Shown here piece by piece: positions 26,400 through 35,637 of a DNA stretch of 64,000 bases. A program made the position numbers and the translations under genes. The notes beneath the pieces were generated by a model. That model worked only from the letters and a program-made list of their open reading frames with translations. It did no database searches and was not told the DNA's origin. The stretch comes from Pelobium manganitolerans (GTDB lineage Bacteria > Bacteroidota > Bacteroidia > Sphingobacteriales > Sphingobacteriaceae), in NCBI RefSeq assembly GCF_003609575.1, contig NZ_MBTA01000023.1, forward strand, positions 62,001 to 126,000, in the 5' to 3' direction. The stretch's first letter is position 1. Every line of letters begins with the position of its first letter.

Positions 26400-26926
26400 T
26401 CTTCGCTGGTATAGCTAATTTTTGGGATGGTTTTGTCAATTTCCCATAAACCGGTAGCTTCTTCGCCAATTATGTTGAATAATTCTAGCGCTCTTCTGGC
26501 TTTATATTCTTCTTCGCGTTGCTCTTTCAAGAACCAGTTTAAGAACTCCATAGTTACATAATCTTGTTCTTTGTGGCAGGCAGCAGCAATTTTCTTGAAT
26601 GATTGCGTGATGGCAATTTCCATTTCCAATGCTTGCTCAAAAACCTCTCTAAAGCTGTTAAATTCTATACGGATATCATCAACTTCCGGAGAAATTGCAT
26701 GGCCGCCCATATCTAAAATATACTTAAACAACTTTAACTGATGGGTTCTTTCCTCATCAGACTGTTTAAAGAAGTAATCTGCTGAATTGTCAAATCCGTT
26801 TTGGTCGCACCAAGATGCAACTGCCAGATATTGTGCACAAGAATGCGCTTCTTTTTTAACTTGGCTATTTAATAAGCTTTCTACCTCGGTAGAAATAAGG
26901 CTTTTCACTCTTAGTAAATCTTTCAT
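26396..26926 (-). CDS. ftnA: Non-heme ferritin
   Basis: A cytoplasmic 24-mer iron storage protein that oxidises Fe2+. The 176-residue four-helix bundle carries Glu26 (KKEAHS), the Glu59/His62 pair (SDEERTHQ), a Glu in the third helix (ALEMEIAI) and a Gln/Glu site in EFLNWFLKEQREEE, consistent with a ferroxidase centre. FTN-type length is normal. A TAGCTTTG box lies 18 bases upstream of the ATG. Convergent with the ferredoxin-like gene. Confidence 0.93.
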   Translation of the reverse strand: MKDLLRVKSLISTEVESLLNSQVKKEAHSCAQYLAVASWCDQNGFDNSADYFFKQSDEERTHQLKLFKYILDMGGHAISPEVDDIRIEFNSFREVFEQALEMEIAITQSFKKIAAACHKEQDYVTMEFLNWFLKEQREEEYKARRALELFNIIGEEATGLWEIDKTIPKISYTSED

Positions 26927-26943
26927 AATGTCGAAACTTTACT

Positions 26944-26951
26944 CAAAGCTA
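26944..26951 (-). promoter_or_regulatory. TAGCTTTG -7 box for ferritin
   Basis: A TAnnTTTG match on the minus strand, 18 bases before the ferritin ATG, implying a very short leader. Confidence 0.5.
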
Positions 26952-27003
26952 AGCACCAAGACGTTAGGTTACCTAATTTTTGTGCTATAAAGAATTAAAC
27001 TAA

Positions 27004-27357
27004 TTAAGCCAGTACGGCATACTGCAAGCAATCTTTTAAAACCTGGTTTACATGCAGGTTAAAAAAAGTTTGATCTAGCAATTCGCGGAAGCGGATGATT
27101 TGTAAAGGATTTAAGATGTAGCAGTAATTTGTGGTAGAAATAGTTACAATTTCAACACCCGAAGGATTTAAAGAATCTACCGCAAAAATCTCCTCGATTT
27201 TGAAATGATCCAGTTTACGTTTCAGCTGCATCAAATTTCTAACGCTGTATTTAGCACGTTTCCCCTCAAACTCTACATAAAAACACGATTCTAAATCGCA
27301 TTGATAAACCACGCCCGAATTATTGCTAAATACCTCTTGAAATGTTGCGCAACTCAT
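27004..27357 (-). CDS. Conserved-looking hypothetical protein
   Basis: A 117-residue soluble protein. From the ATG at 27357 it reads MSCATFQEVFSNNSG, then a beta-rich part (VYQCDLESCFYVEFEGKRAKYSV) and helical segments (VRNLMQLKRKLDHFKIEEIF, PLQIIRFRELLDQTFFNLHVNQVLKDCL). An ATG six codons upstream is possible. I do not recognise the family. It lies between ferritin and gpsA on the same strand but with gaps over 20 bases, and no functional link is evident. Confidence 0.65.
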   Translation of the reverse strand: MSCATFQEVFSNNSGVVYQCDLESCFYVEFEGKRAKYSVRNLMQLKRKLDHFKIEEIFAVDSLNPSGVEIVTISTTNYCYILNPLQIIRFRELLDQTFFNLHVNQVLKDCLQYAVLA

Positions 27358-27397
27358 GCCGCAAAAGTAAATCAATTTAGATTAAATCCAAACAAAA

Positions 27398-28405
27398 TTA
27401 AGAAATCTCTTCTGCCAGCAATTTCATCTCTATACGCGGCGCGTGTTTCTCGTAAAGCACGGCATAAACTGCGCGCGCAATAGGCATATTTACTTTGTAA
27501 ATTTTGTTGATTTGATGGATGCAGTTGACCGCGTAATAACCTTCGGCAATCATGTTCATCTCCAACTGCGCCGATTTTGCGGTGTAGCCTTTCCCTATCA
27601 TAGCGCCAAAAGTACGGTTACGGCTAAACTGGGAGTAGGCAGTTACCAATAAATCGCCGAGATAAGCAGATTCATTGATATCCCTACTGATGGGATGGAT
27701 AGCGTCCACAAAACGGCTCATCTCGCGGATGGCATTAGAAATCAGCACGGCTTGAAAGTTATCGCCAAAACCCACGCCATGGCATATTCCGCCCGCAATG
27801 GCATAAATATTTTTAAGAACTGCGCCGTACTCTGTTCCATAAATATCATCCGAAATATTGGTTTTGATGTACCTGGTGTTAATCAATCCCGAAAAACAAC
27901 AAGCCAATTTATGGTCTTGGCTGGCGATGGTTAAATAGCTCAGTTTCTCTAAAGCCACCTCCTCTGCGTGGCAAGGACCGCTAATGACCACGATATCGCT
28001 CAAAGGCACCTGAAATGTTTGGTGGATATAATCGCCAATGATTTGGTTTTCATCCGGAACAATGCCTTTAATGGCCGATATAATTTTTTTGCCTTTAAAA
28101 TCTTCTGGATTTATACCCTGCAAAGCATCTTTTAAAAACGCGGCGGGCACACACAGCACCACCAACTGTGCCGGCGCAATAATTTCTTTAATTTGAGTAG
28201 ATACATGGTCGGCAGTTACCTTTAGCTCTACCGCCGATAAGTATTTGGGGTTGCGTTTGTATTTGGCGATATGGCATACCGAATCTGCATCGCGCATCCA
28301 CCAAAAAATTTCTTTTTCCGCAATATTGTCAGAAAGCATTTTCACTATTGCCGTTGCCCAACTGCCGCCGCCTATCACGGCAACCTTATGCTGTTGCTCT
28401 ACCAT
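27398..28405 (-). CDS. gpsA: Glycerol-3-phosphate dehydrogenase [NAD(P)+]
   Basis: A cytoplasmic enzyme that makes sn-glycerol 3-phosphate from dihydroxyacetone phosphate for phospholipid synthesis. From the ATG at 28405 it has 335 residues. VAVIGGGSWATAIVKML is the dinucleotide-binding loop, VSGPCHAEEV and GTEYGAVLKNIYAIAGGICHG hold the catalytic Lys region, and the C-terminal helical domain (RNRTFGAMIGKGYTAKSAQLEM, IARAVYAVLYE) is complete. A longer frame up to 28495 adds 30 atypical residues and was not used. Confidence 0.95.
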   Translation of the reverse strand: MVEQQHKVAVIGGGSWATAIVKMLSDNIAEKEIFWWMRDADSVCHIAKYKRNPKYLSAVELKVTADHVSTQIKEIIAPAQLVVLCVPAAFLKDALQGINPEDFKGKKIISAIKGIVPDENQIIGDYIHQTFQVPLSDIVVISGPCHAEEVALEKLSYLTIASQDHKLACCFSGLINTRYIKTNISDDIYGTEYGAVLKNIYAIAGGICHGVGFGDNFQAVLISNAIREMSRFVDAIHPISRDINESAYLGDLLVTAYSQFSRNRTFGAMIGKGYTAKSAQLEMNMIAEGYYAVNCIHQINKIYKVNMPIARAVYAVLYEKHAPRIEMKLLAEEIS

Positions 28406-28618
28406 TAAAAACAGGTTCTTATTTGCTAAAAGCCACAAATTAAATAAAATCTTCCGAATTAGGATTAGTGAGATACGCAGGCGATGCCGTATCACCTAGT
28501 AGGGCGACAAACAAATATTAAGCAACCTGTTGATAACGAACATATTGTTAACAAAAAAATAACAGCAGACGTTGCGATTGCTCAAAAATTATCGCTTATT
28601 TTTATAGACCTCAATTTA

Positions 28619-29113
28619 ATGGTCAGTAAAAAAAGCTATATGACCTGGAAAAAATTCAGTGGAGAAGTGCTTCACGCGCCTATTTTAGCCGAAGTTGAAC
28701 AAATTATCGAAAAAGAGTACCAGCTGGGCAACCGTTTAAAAGTATGCATCGGCACCGACTCGCAAGTGAAAGGAAAAGTAATTGACTTTGCCACCGTTAT
28801 TGTTTTTTTACGGGAGAAAAAAGGTGGCTTTATGTTTATCAGTCAAGAACGCTGCACACAAAAAATGGGTATCAAACAGCGTATGCTGGCCGAAGTCCAA
28901 AAATCTATCGACTGTGCTTATGCGCTTTGTCCTTTGTTGGATTTGTATCAGATTGGTTTAGAGGTACACGCCGACATTAACACCAGCCCCAATTTTAAAT
29001 CGAACGCCGCCTTGCGCGAAGCAATGGGTTATATTTTGGGGATGGGATTTGTTTTTAAAGCCAAACCCGAAGCTTTTGCCAGTTCTTATTGTGCAAATAA
29101 GATGGTGCAGTGA
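28619..29113 (+). CDS. YkuK / DUF458 RNase H-like protein
   Basis: A 164-residue soluble protein of the YkuK family, which adopts an RNase H-like fold. KVCIGTDSQVKGKVIDFATVIVFLRE resembles the first strand with its acidic residue, and EVHADINTSPNFKSNAALREAMGYILGMGFVFKAKPEAFASSYCANK is the conserved family C-terminus. The start is taken at MVSKKSYMTW; MTWKKF seven codons later is also possible. It is divergent from gpsA. Nuclease activity is presumed but not shown for the family. Confidence 0.85.
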   Translation: MVSKKSYMTWKKFSGEVLHAPILAEVEQIIEKEYQLGNRLKVCIGTDSQVKGKVIDFATVIVFLREKKGGFMFISQERCTQKMGIKQRMLAEVQKSIDCAYALCPLLDLYQIGLEVHADINTSPNFKSNAALREAMGYILGMGFVFKAKPEAFASSYCANKMVQ

Positions 29114-29346
29114 GTGCAGGTTGGAATAAGGAGCAAGGAGGAAATAATAAAGATGAAAGACGAGCCTGATACGGTTCCTCAGGCTGTGCAAGCTTCGTCT
29201 TATCGTTTTGGGACACCAACCGTGTTACTTTTTTAATTTTTAATCTGCAAAAAGTTTCGCAGCTCCAAGCCAAAATTCGGGAGGCCGGGCTCGTCGCTCG
29301 GGGACGCTACATGTTGCGTCGCCTCGATTGCCAACTGGCAGAGATA

Positions 29347-29386
29347 GCTCTCACATGATAAGTGATGCGCTTGCCTTTTTAATTTT
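29347..29386 (+). repeat. Left copy of a direct repeat flanking the flavodoxin/Crp genes
   Basis: GCTCTCACATGATAAGTG followed by ATGCGCTTGCC and TTTTTAATTTTTT. A closely similar block in the same orientation begins at 30622, on the far side of the two genes. The rest of the 274-base gap (29114-29387) contains GC-rich odd sequence around 29280-29340 and no gene. Confidence 0.6.
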
Positions 29387-29387
29387 T

Positions 29388-29975
29388 TTAATACCCTCCA
29401 AACCTATCTTCCAGTTGTTTAAGCCACTTTTCGCGTTTGTACTGATTGACAGATTTTACCGACGTGAAACTTAGCCATTTGATGTTTTTATAGCCCATAG
29501 TCTTAAACACACTTTTAACCATTACCTTCTTTATCAGGTTGCCAATAAATAAGGCGTATAAAAAACGGGGCTTATTCATGGTGGTAATAACATCAATGCC
29601 TTTTAAGTTTTGTAATAGTGGTACCAGACCAAAACCTCGCGGATGATGATCGTAGGCAAAGCCAGGCGATAATACGCGGTCAATAAAGCCTTTGGTACTT
29701 GCGGGCATAATATCCCACCAAATAGGAAAAATAAATACCAGATGGTCTGCATTGGCAATACGTTTTTGATAGTCTATCACTTGCACATCTACAGCTTTGT
29801 GCGCCACAAAAGCTTTTAAATCTGCGGCAGACATAGCCGGGTTAAAGCCATCTTTATCTAAATGAATTACATCTACAAAATGTTTAGCGCGAGTTAATCC
29901 TTTAATTACGGCCTCCAAAATAGCATTACAATAACTGCCACTATGCGGATGGTTAAATACAATTACAACATTCAT
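29388..29975 (-). CDS. Flavodoxin-like NAD(P)H dehydrogenase (quinone)
   Basis: A 195-residue FMN/FAD-binding reductase of the MdaB/KefF type. VVIVFNHPHSGSYCNAIL is the flavin phosphate loop, VIDYQKRIANADHLVFIFPIWWDIMPASTKGFIDRVLSPGFAY is the family signature, and the C-terminal helix ends in RFGGY. Such enzymes reduce quinones by two electrons. The Crp/Fnr-type regulator lies 80 bases upstream on the same strand and may control it. Both genes sit between similar direct repeats. Confidence 0.9.
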   Translation of the reverse strand: MNVVIVFNHPHSGSYCNAILEAVIKGLTRAKHFVDVIHLDKDGFNPAMSAADLKAFVAHKAVDVQVIDYQKRIANADHLVFIFPIWWDIMPASTKGFIDRVLSPGFAYDHHPRGFGLVPLLQNLKGIDVITTMNKPRFLYALFIGNLIKKVMVKSVFKTMGYKNIKWLSFTSVKSVNQYKREKWLKQLEDRFGGY

Positions 29976-30055
29976 GCTTTTAATAATTTATGATGTTACA
30001 AAAATCTTTAGCCTACCACGTACAAACGATAACAATTGTTAAAAAAGAAGAACGG

Positions 30056-30580
30056 TTACGATTTACGATTGCGGATCCTGCTAAGAGAAACAGAGGTAAT
30101 GCCCAGATAAGAGGCAATGTAATGCTGTGGCACACGCTTAATTAGCTCCGGATGCTGCGCAATTAGATCTTCGTAACGCTTTTGCGGACTGTTTTTTAAA
30201 AACGAATAAAAAAGTTGCTGTGCCTGAAAAAGCCTTTTAAAAAGATGATCTTCCATTTCTGTTTTTAACGCGGGATTTTGCTCAAGCACTTGGTTAAAAT
30301 CATCTGCCGAAAGACATTGCAAAGTACAAGGTTCTAAGGTTTCGATGCTGTATAAACTAGGTTTTTTTAACCTAAAACTTTCTATTGACGCTACGCTGTT
30401 ACCCTCGAAAAAGAATTGAGTGGTAATCTCTTTTCCGTCATTGTTTACCCATGTACGCAAAGCTCCTTTTTCGATGAAAAACATTTGCCGAGCTATATCA
30501 CCCTCGTTTAAAAGGATAGTTTTGGGCGCAGCATTTAGCGGTTTAAAGTATTTGGCAAATTTTGTCCAAGGATTTCCCAT
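30056..30580 (-). CDS. Crp/Fnr-type regulator
   Basis: A 174-residue transcription regulator with an N-terminal cyclic-nucleotide-binding-like domain (FFIEKGALRTWVNNDGKEITTQFFFEGNSVAS), a dimer helix and a short C-terminal helix-turn-helix (YIASYLGITSVSLSRIRNR). It lacks the cysteines of FNR and the strict cAMP-contact set. This short form is common in Bacteroidota next to small oxidoreductase genes, which it may regulate. The effector is unknown. Confidence 0.9.
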   Translation of the reverse strand: MGNPWTKFAKYFKPLNAAPKTILLNEGDIARQMFFIEKGALRTWVNNDGKEITTQFFFEGNSVASIESFRLKKPSLYSIETLEPCTLQCLSADDFNQVLEQNPALKTEMEDHLFKRLFQAQQLFYSFLKNSPQKRYEDLIAQHPELIKRVPQHYIASYLGITSVSLSRIRNRKS

Positions 30581-30621
30581 ATAATTTTTCTGAGTGATGA
30601 TTGTTGTTGTTGCAATTTAAC

Positions 30622-30665
30622 GCTCTTACATGATAAGTGCTGCTTTTGCATTTTTTTTTAATTTT
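30622..30665 (+). repeat. Right copy of the direct repeat flanking the flavodoxin/Crp genes
   Basis: GCTCTTACATGATAAGTG followed by CTGCTTTTGCA and a T-rich AATTTTT tail. It matches the block at 29347 with few changes, 1275 bases away and in the same orientation. The copies enclose the flavodoxin and Crp genes. Confidence 0.6.
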
Positions 30666-31061
30666 TCGTTTTGAATTACCTTCATAGCTCCAACTAATAA
30701 TTGGACGCAGCAGCGAGTGCCGAGAAAAAAGCCGTAGCATTTTTTAAGACTATTTTCGTTCATCGCCACTAGGGCTAGTCCTTTTTTCGGTAGTTTTTAT
30801 TATTTTCTTTTGCCCTCAAGAATGCTACGCATTTTTGCTTGAACCAAAGGACCAAAGTTCAAGGCTGACCTCATTTTGTTTGTTACGCCTCGCGGGGGTC
30901 TTCTAACGAAACACCCCACCCGTACAAAAAGTCACAAGTCTTTTCCCGAAAAACTCTCCTCGAACGAAATACAGAGGCTATAAATCAATCAGCTTGCTTT
31001 TTTTAATTTTTAATTTTTAATTTTTCTTTTGCCTTTAAATTGCCATTTCCAATCATAAGTC
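30666..31061. other. Long non-coding gap with AATTTTT tandem repeat
   Basis: About 400 bases without a convincing gene. It contains GC-mixed stretches unlike the rest of the local spacers (CGCCTCGCGGGGGTC and CCCGAAAAACTCTCCTCG) and ends in three tandem copies of AATTTTT (31005-31025). The text resembles a dispersed intergenic element of this genus, or the remains of a lost gene. I cannot identify it. Confidence 0.45.
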
Positions 31062-31069
31062 TAAATTTG
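31062..31069 (+). promoter_or_regulatory. TAAATTTG -7 box for the M16 pair
   Basis: A TAnnTTTG match ending 11 bases before the ATG at 31081. It overlaps a GTG at 31069, which therefore should not be the start. Confidence 0.55.
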
Positions 31070-31080
31070 TGGCTACACTT

Positions 31081-32349
31081 ATGGTCCATTTCGAGAAATT
31101 TACGCTATCAAACGGCTTAAAAGTTATTGTGCATGAAGATTATACCACGCCAATGGCCGTTTTAAATATACTTTATGATGTTGGTGCAAGAGATGAAAAT
31201 CCCGAACAAACAGGCTTTGCGCATCTTTTTGAGCATCTGATGTTCGGCGGTTCGGTCAATATTCCGTCATACGACGAGCCTTTGCAACGCGTTGGCGGCG
31301 AGAATAACGCCTTCACCAGTAACGACATCACCAACTACTACATCACTTTACCGGCATCAAACCTCGAAACTGCTTTCTGGCTCGAGTCTGACCGGATGTT
31401 AAGCTTGGCCTTTTCCGAAAAAAGCCTAGAAGTGCAACGCAACGTGGTGTGCGAAGAGTTTAAACAGCGTTACCTTAACCAGCCTTACGGCGATGTTTGG
31501 CTAAAGCTGCGTCCTTTGGTGTACAAAAATCACCCTTACCAATGGGCTACCATAGGTAAAGAACTTGCACACATCGAAAACGCGCAGATGGCAGACGTGA
31601 AGGCCTTCTTTAAAAAGCATTACAATCCAAGCAACGCCATTATGGTGGTTGGTGGGGCTGTTAGTTTGGGCGAGGCAAAAACGCTGGCAGAAAAATGGTT
31701 TGGTTCCATAGAAGCCGGCGAAAAATATCAGCGAAAGCTGCCACAAGAGCCAGAGCAGTTGGAAGAAGTGAAGGAGACAGTTACCGCCGATGTGCCTGCA
31801 AATGCAATTTACAAGGTATTTAAGATGCCCGGTAGGATGGAAGAGGGTTATGCTGCGGTCGATTTGATTTCGGATATTTTATCTCAAGGAAAATCGTCCA
31901 GGCTGTACCAAAACTTGGTGCAACAAAACCCGGTTTTCAGCGATATTAATGCTTACAACTACGGCAGTGTCGACACAGGGATGTTTGTGGTGGAAGGAAA
32001 GGTATTGCCGGGCATTGAAGTGGCTTACGCCGATGAGTGCATTTGGAAAGAACTGGAATCTTTGAAAGAAGTAGAAGTGTTTGAAGATGAGCTTACTAAA
32101 GTAAAAAACAAATTCGAGTCGACCCGCGAGTTTGGCGAAATGAGCCTTTTAGAAAAAGCGATGAACTTAGCGTTTTATGAGCTCTTTGGCGATGCCAACC
32201 TTATTAATACTGATATTGAAAAATACCGCGCGGTAAACACACAAGACATCTTAAACTGGTCTAAAAAATTGTTCCGCAAAGCAAACACAACTACCTTATT
32301 TTATTTAAAATCTGATGACGTTAAACAGAACACAGCAGCCGCCATTTAA
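31081..32349 (+). CDS. M16 family zinc peptidase, catalytic subunit
   Basis: A 422-residue insulinase-like peptidase. The inverted zinc motif HLFEH (His48, Glu51, His52) and a downstream acidic helix (EVQRNVVCEEFKQR) are complete, so this is the active member. SNGLKVIVHEDYTTPMAVLNILYDVGARDE and GGENNAFTSNDITNYY are typical of the family. It has no signal peptide by inspection, so it is probably cytoplasmic. The next gene overlaps its end by 35 bases and encodes the inactive partner, giving a heterodimer as in mitochondrial processing peptidase. Confidence 0.92.
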   Translation: MVHFEKFTLSNGLKVIVHEDYTTPMAVLNILYDVGARDENPEQTGFAHLFEHLMFGGSVNIPSYDEPLQRVGGENNAFTSNDITNYYITLPASNLETAFWLESDRMLSLAFSEKSLEVQRNVVCEEFKQRYLNQPYGDVWLKLRPLVYKNHPYQWATIGKELAHIENAQMADVKAFFKKHYNPSNAIMVVGGAVSLGEAKTLAEKWFGSIEAGEKYQRKLPQEPEQLEEVKETVTADVPANAIYKVFKMPGRMEEGYAAVDLISDILSQGKSSRLYQNLVQQNPVFSDINAYNYGSVDTGMFVVEGKVLPGIEVAYADECIWKELESLKEVEVFEDELTKVKNKFESTREFGEMSLLEKAMNLAFYELFGDANLINTDIEKYRAVNTQDILNWSKKLFRKANTTTLFYLKSDDVKQNTAAAI

Positions 32350-33589
32350 ACAGGTTGAGCAAATTAACTTTGTAGAAGCAAGGCCGCATCAGCTACAAAA
32401 CGGCATCCCGGTTTATGTAATTAATGCGGGCGAACAAAATTTGGTGAGGCTAGAGTTTATTTTTGAAAACAGTAACTGGGACGCACATAAACCGCTTTTA
32501 GCCGGCTTAACTAACGCTATGCTTTCCGAAGGTACGCACGCTTTGTCATCGGCAGAAATTGCGTCAAAAATTGATTATTACGGTGCTTTTTTTCAGGCAG
32601 AAGCCACACCAGACCATTCTATTTTAACCCTTTATAGTCTTAATAAATACTTACCGCAAACACTTCCGGTGATTAAAGAAATGCTTAGTGGCTCTATTTT
32701 TCCGCAAAAGGAATTGGATGTGCAGCTACGCAACCAAAAACAAAAATTAAAGCTTGCCTTAGAAAAAAACGCAGTACTTGCTCGGCGCGATTTTGCCAAT
32801 GCACTTTTTGGGGACACGCCTTACGGTATTACCGCAACGCAAGAAGATTATGACAAAGTATTGCGAGACGATTTGATAGCGCATTACCAAGCGGTTTACC
32901 AGCCAAACAATTGCGTAATTGTAGCATCGGGTAAAATATTGGATGAAACAATTGTTTTGTTAAATGAGCTTTTTGGGCAGCTAAAAAGCACGGGAGAGCA
33001 GGTGAGTCCCGATTACACGCCGCACAGTGCGCAAGAAAGGTTGCATTATACCGAAAAACCGGAGGCATTACAGTCCGCCATACGCATTGGTACCATAGCT
33101 ATGCAACGCAAGCATCCCGATTTTGTGGGTATGCAGGTTTTAAACACCGCTTTGGGCGGTTATTTCGGCAGCAGGCTCATGAGCAATATCCGCGAAGACA
33201 AAGGCTATACTTATGGTATCGGCTCGGGATTGGCATCTTTGCAACACGGGGCCTACTTTTTTATAGCTACAGAAGTTGGGGTTGATGTTACTGCAGCCAC
33301 CCTGCGCGAAATTGAATTTGAGGTGGAGCGCTTAAAAAACGAGCTTATTGCGCCCCAAGAGCTGGATTTGATCCGCAATTTTATGGTGGGTAGCCTGCTA
33401 GGCAGTCTTGAAAATGCATTTAGCCATGCAGATAAATTTAAAAATCTGCACTTCTCCGGTTTAGATTATAGCTACTATCAGCATTATGTAAATACCGTAA
33501 AAACTATTCAGGCGCACGAGTTGCAAGCATTAGCACAACGTTATTTTGATTATAATAACTTCCACAAAGTGGTGGTGGGCAAAATGTAG
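32315..33589 (+). CDS. M16 family peptidase, non-catalytic partner subunit
   Basis: A 424-residue M16 protein lacking the HxxEH motif; the equivalent region reads AGLTNAMLSEGTHALSSAEIA. The R/Y pair region that completes the partner's active site is present (SNIREDKGYTYGIGSGLAS). ALGGYFGSRLM and the closing ALAQRYFDYNNFHKVVVGKM are standard. The gene overlaps the catalytic subunit gene by 35 bases, so translation is probably coupled. Substrate peptides are unknown. Confidence 0.91.
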   Translation: MTLNRTQQPPFKQVEQINFVEARPHQLQNGIPVYVINAGEQNLVRLEFIFENSNWDAHKPLLAGLTNAMLSEGTHALSSAEIASKIDYYGAFFQAEATPDHSILTLYSLNKYLPQTLPVIKEMLSGSIFPQKELDVQLRNQKQKLKLALEKNAVLARRDFANALFGDTPYGITATQEDYDKVLRDDLIAHYQAVYQPNNCVIVASGKILDETIVLLNELFGQLKSTGEQVSPDYTPHSAQERLHYTEKPEALQSAIRIGTIAMQRKHPDFVGMQVLNTALGGYFGSRLMSNIREDKGYTYGIGSGLASLQHGAYFFIATEVGVDVTAATLREIEFEVERLKNELIAPQELDLIRNFMVGSLLGSLENAFSHADKFKNLHFSGLDYSYYQHYVNTVKTIQAHELQALAQRYFDYNNFHKVVVGKM

Positions 33590-33617
33590 GTTTGCCTAGT
33601 GTAAAAAAACAGGAGAT

Positions 33618-33650
33618 ATCCGGGCATAACCTATTCGCCCGGATTTTTTT
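33618..33650 (+). terminator. Terminator after the M16 pair
   Basis: The stem ATCCGGGC/GCCCGGAT with an 11-base loop, followed by a run of Ts, lies 28 bases after the stop. Confidence 0.9.
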
Positions 33651-33673
33651 GTTTAATAAATTCCAAAAAAAGC

Positions 33674-33681
33674 TATCTTTG
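33674..33681 (+). promoter_or_regulatory. TATCTTTG -7 box for guaB
   Basis: A perfect TAnnTTTG box 32 bases before the ATG at 33714. It overlaps an in-frame GTG at 33681, which rules out that longer start. Confidence 0.65.
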
Positions 33682-33713
33682 TGCGGCAAATAGAGTACCC
33701 TAATTTATTTGCT

Positions 33714-35183
33714 ATGCAACTTGATCCCCATAAATTTCTGGCCGACGGTTTAACTTATGACGATGTGCTTTTAGTGCCCGCATACTCCGAAGTGCTGCCA
33801 CGTGAAGTTGATACTTCCAGCTATTTCACCAAAAAAATAAAATTAAACGTGCCCATAGTTTCCGCCGCTATGGATACCGTTACGGATTCTAACATGGCCA
33901 TTGCCATTGCGCAAAACGGCGGTATTGGTGTGTTGCACAAAAACATGAGCATTGCTGCGCAGGCAGATGAAGTCCGTCGCGTAAAGCGATCAGAAAGCGG
34001 GATGATTCAGGATCCAGTGACACTGAATAAAGATGCTTTGGTTGGCGATGCGTTTAAAATCATGCGCGAGAATAAAATTGGCGGTATCCCGGTTATTTCC
34101 GAAGATCATAAGCTGGTGGGCATTGTTACCAACCGCGATTTAAGGTTCGAGAAAAACATGAACCATAAGATTGCCGATGTAATGACCAAAGATAAGCTCA
34201 TTACCGCACCAGAAGGCACTACTTTATTGCAGGCCGAGCTGATTTTGCAAGAACATAAAATCGAAAAGCTTCCGGTAATTAATAGCGAAGGCAAACTGAG
34301 CGGTTTAATTACGTTTAAAGACATCCAAAAATTCAAACATTTCCCTCTGGCTTGTAAAGATGAGCACGGGCGTTTACGTGTAGGCGCGGCCGTTGGTGTA
34401 ACGCACGATACCATGGAACGCGTGGCTGCATTAGTAAAAGCCGGGGTTGATGTAATTGCTATTGATACGGCGCACGGCCACTCAAAAGGTGTGATTAACC
34501 AACTAAAAGCAGTAAAAGCGGCTTATCCAGATTTGCAGGTGATTGCCGGAAACGTAGCAACTGCAGAAGGTGCAAAAGCTTTAGCTGATGCCGGTGCAGA
34601 TGCAGTTAAAGTGGGTATTGGTCCGGGTTCTATTTGTACCACCCGTATTATAGCAGGTGTGGGCGTGCCACAACTTTATGCGGTTTACCAAGCTGCAAAA
34701 GGTTTAGAAGGTACGGGCGTTCCGGTAATTGCGGATGGCGGGATTAAGCACACGGGCGACATAGCCAAAGCAATTGCTGCCGGTGCAAGCTCTATTATGG
34801 CGGGTTCGCTTTTTGCAGGAGTGGATGAATCACCGGGTGAAACCATTATTTATGAGGGACGTAAATTTAAATCGTACCGCGGAATGGGTTCTGTGGAAGC
34901 TATGGAGCAGGGATCTAAAGACCGTTATTTCCAAGACGTGGAAGACGATATTAAAAAATTGGTTCCGGAAGGGATTGTAGGCCGTGTAGCTTACAAAGGA
35001 ACCTTGGCCGAGGTAATGCACCAATACATAGGCGGTTTAAAAGCAAGTATGGGCTATGTTGGCGCTAAAGATATTTCAGCTTTGCAAAAAGCGCAATTTG
35101 TACGTATCACTTCTTCGGGCATCCGCGAGTCGCACCCGCATGATATTACCATCACCAAAGAAGCTCCAAATTACAGCAGATAG
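33714..35183 (+). CDS. guaB: Inosine-5'-monophosphate dehydrogenase
   Basis: The cytoplasmic, rate-limiting enzyme of GMP synthesis that oxidises IMP to XMP with NAD+. From the ATG at 33714 it has 489 residues. [17 protein letters not shown] opens the barrel, two CBS domains lie at about 95-210 ([15 protein letters not shown]), [11 protein letters not shown] holds the catalytic Cys308, and the flap carries [14 protein letters not shown]. The sequence is complete and standard. A terminator follows. Confidence 0.97.
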   Translation: MQLDPHKFLADGLTYDDVLLVPAYSEVLPREVDTSSYFTKKIKLNVPIVSAAMDTVTDSNMAIAIAQNGGIGVLHKNMSIAAQADEVRRVKRSESGMIQDPVTLNKDALVGDAFKIMRENKIGGIPVISEDHKLVGIVTNRDLRFEKNMNHKIADVMTKDKLITAPEGTTLLQAELILQEHKIEKLPVINSEGKLSGLITFKDIQKFKHFPLACKDEHGRLRVGAAVGVTHDTMERVAALVKAGVDVIAIDTAHGHSKGVINQLKAVKAAYPDLQVIAGNVATAEGAKALADAGADAVKVGIGPGSICTTRIIAGVGVPQLYAVYQAAKGLEGTGVPVIADGGIKHTGDIAKAIAAGASSIMAGSLFAGVDESPGETIIYEGRKFKSYRGMGSVEAMEQGSKDRYFQDVEDDIKKLVPEGIVGRVAYKGTLAEVMHQYIGGLKASMGYVGAKDISALQKAQFVRITSSGIRESHPHDITITKEAPNYSR

Positions 35184-35216
35184 CGATCATAACTGGTTGT
35201 TTTTGGTTGATATAGC

Positions 35217-35250
35217 AAATCCGCAAGGGTCCAAACCTTGCGGATTTTTT
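35217..35250 (+). terminator. Terminator of guaB
   Basis: A 12-base stem (AAATCCGCAAGG with CCTTGCGGATTT) around a seven-base loop, followed by a T-run. It separates guaB from the nucleotidyltransferase gene. Confidence 0.92.
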
Positions 35251-35310
35251 GTTTTAAACTTTTCTTTTAAATTAATAAGAAAGTATCGAACTAAATTAGC
35301 ACTTCCTAAA

Positions 35311-35637
35311 ATGCAGAAATTAGTAAAAACAAATTTAGAAGGAATAAAAAATCTAATGAAAGCGCATCAGGTTCAACAGGCCTATCTTTTTGGAAGCGCT
35401 GTCGATGGTACAATGAATTCAAGAAGTGATGTAGATTTCGTCGTGAAGTTTTCAAGTATTGTTAATGAAAACTATGCGGAAAATTATTTTAATCTCTTGT
35501 ATGCTCTACAAAATTTGCTAAAACGCGATATAGAATTGATCGAAGAATCCACTCTGTCAAATCCTTATTTTTGGAAAGTTTTAACAAATCGAAGAAAAGG
35601 TTGCTATGAGCCTCCATGTCAAAAAACTTTGTTTTGA
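35311..35637 (+). pseudogene. MntA-type nucleotidyltransferase antitoxin, C-terminus frameshifted
   Basis: A short nucleotidyltransferase-fold protein of the MNT/HEPN toxin-antitoxin class, whose antitoxin adds AMP to the toxin. The motif FGSAVDGTMNSRSDVDF (Gly28, Ser29, Asp40, Asp42) is intact. The open frame ends with odd residues (TNRRKGCYEPPCQKTLF). Adding one T in the TTTT run at 35579-35582 would give FNKSKKRLL and a TGA at 35607-35609, overlapping the partner ATG as usual in this class. The last residues are therefore probably shifted. It could still be active. The start is taken after the guaB terminator. Confidence 0.8.

Noticed and set aside
30666-31061. A broken gene
   Set aside because: No open frame or motif of any family could be read on either strand, so it is reported as a non-coding gap only.
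35056-35310. Upstream extension of the nucleotidyltransferase frame
   Set aside because: It overlaps guaB and its terminator; the family starts near MQKLVKTNLEG.
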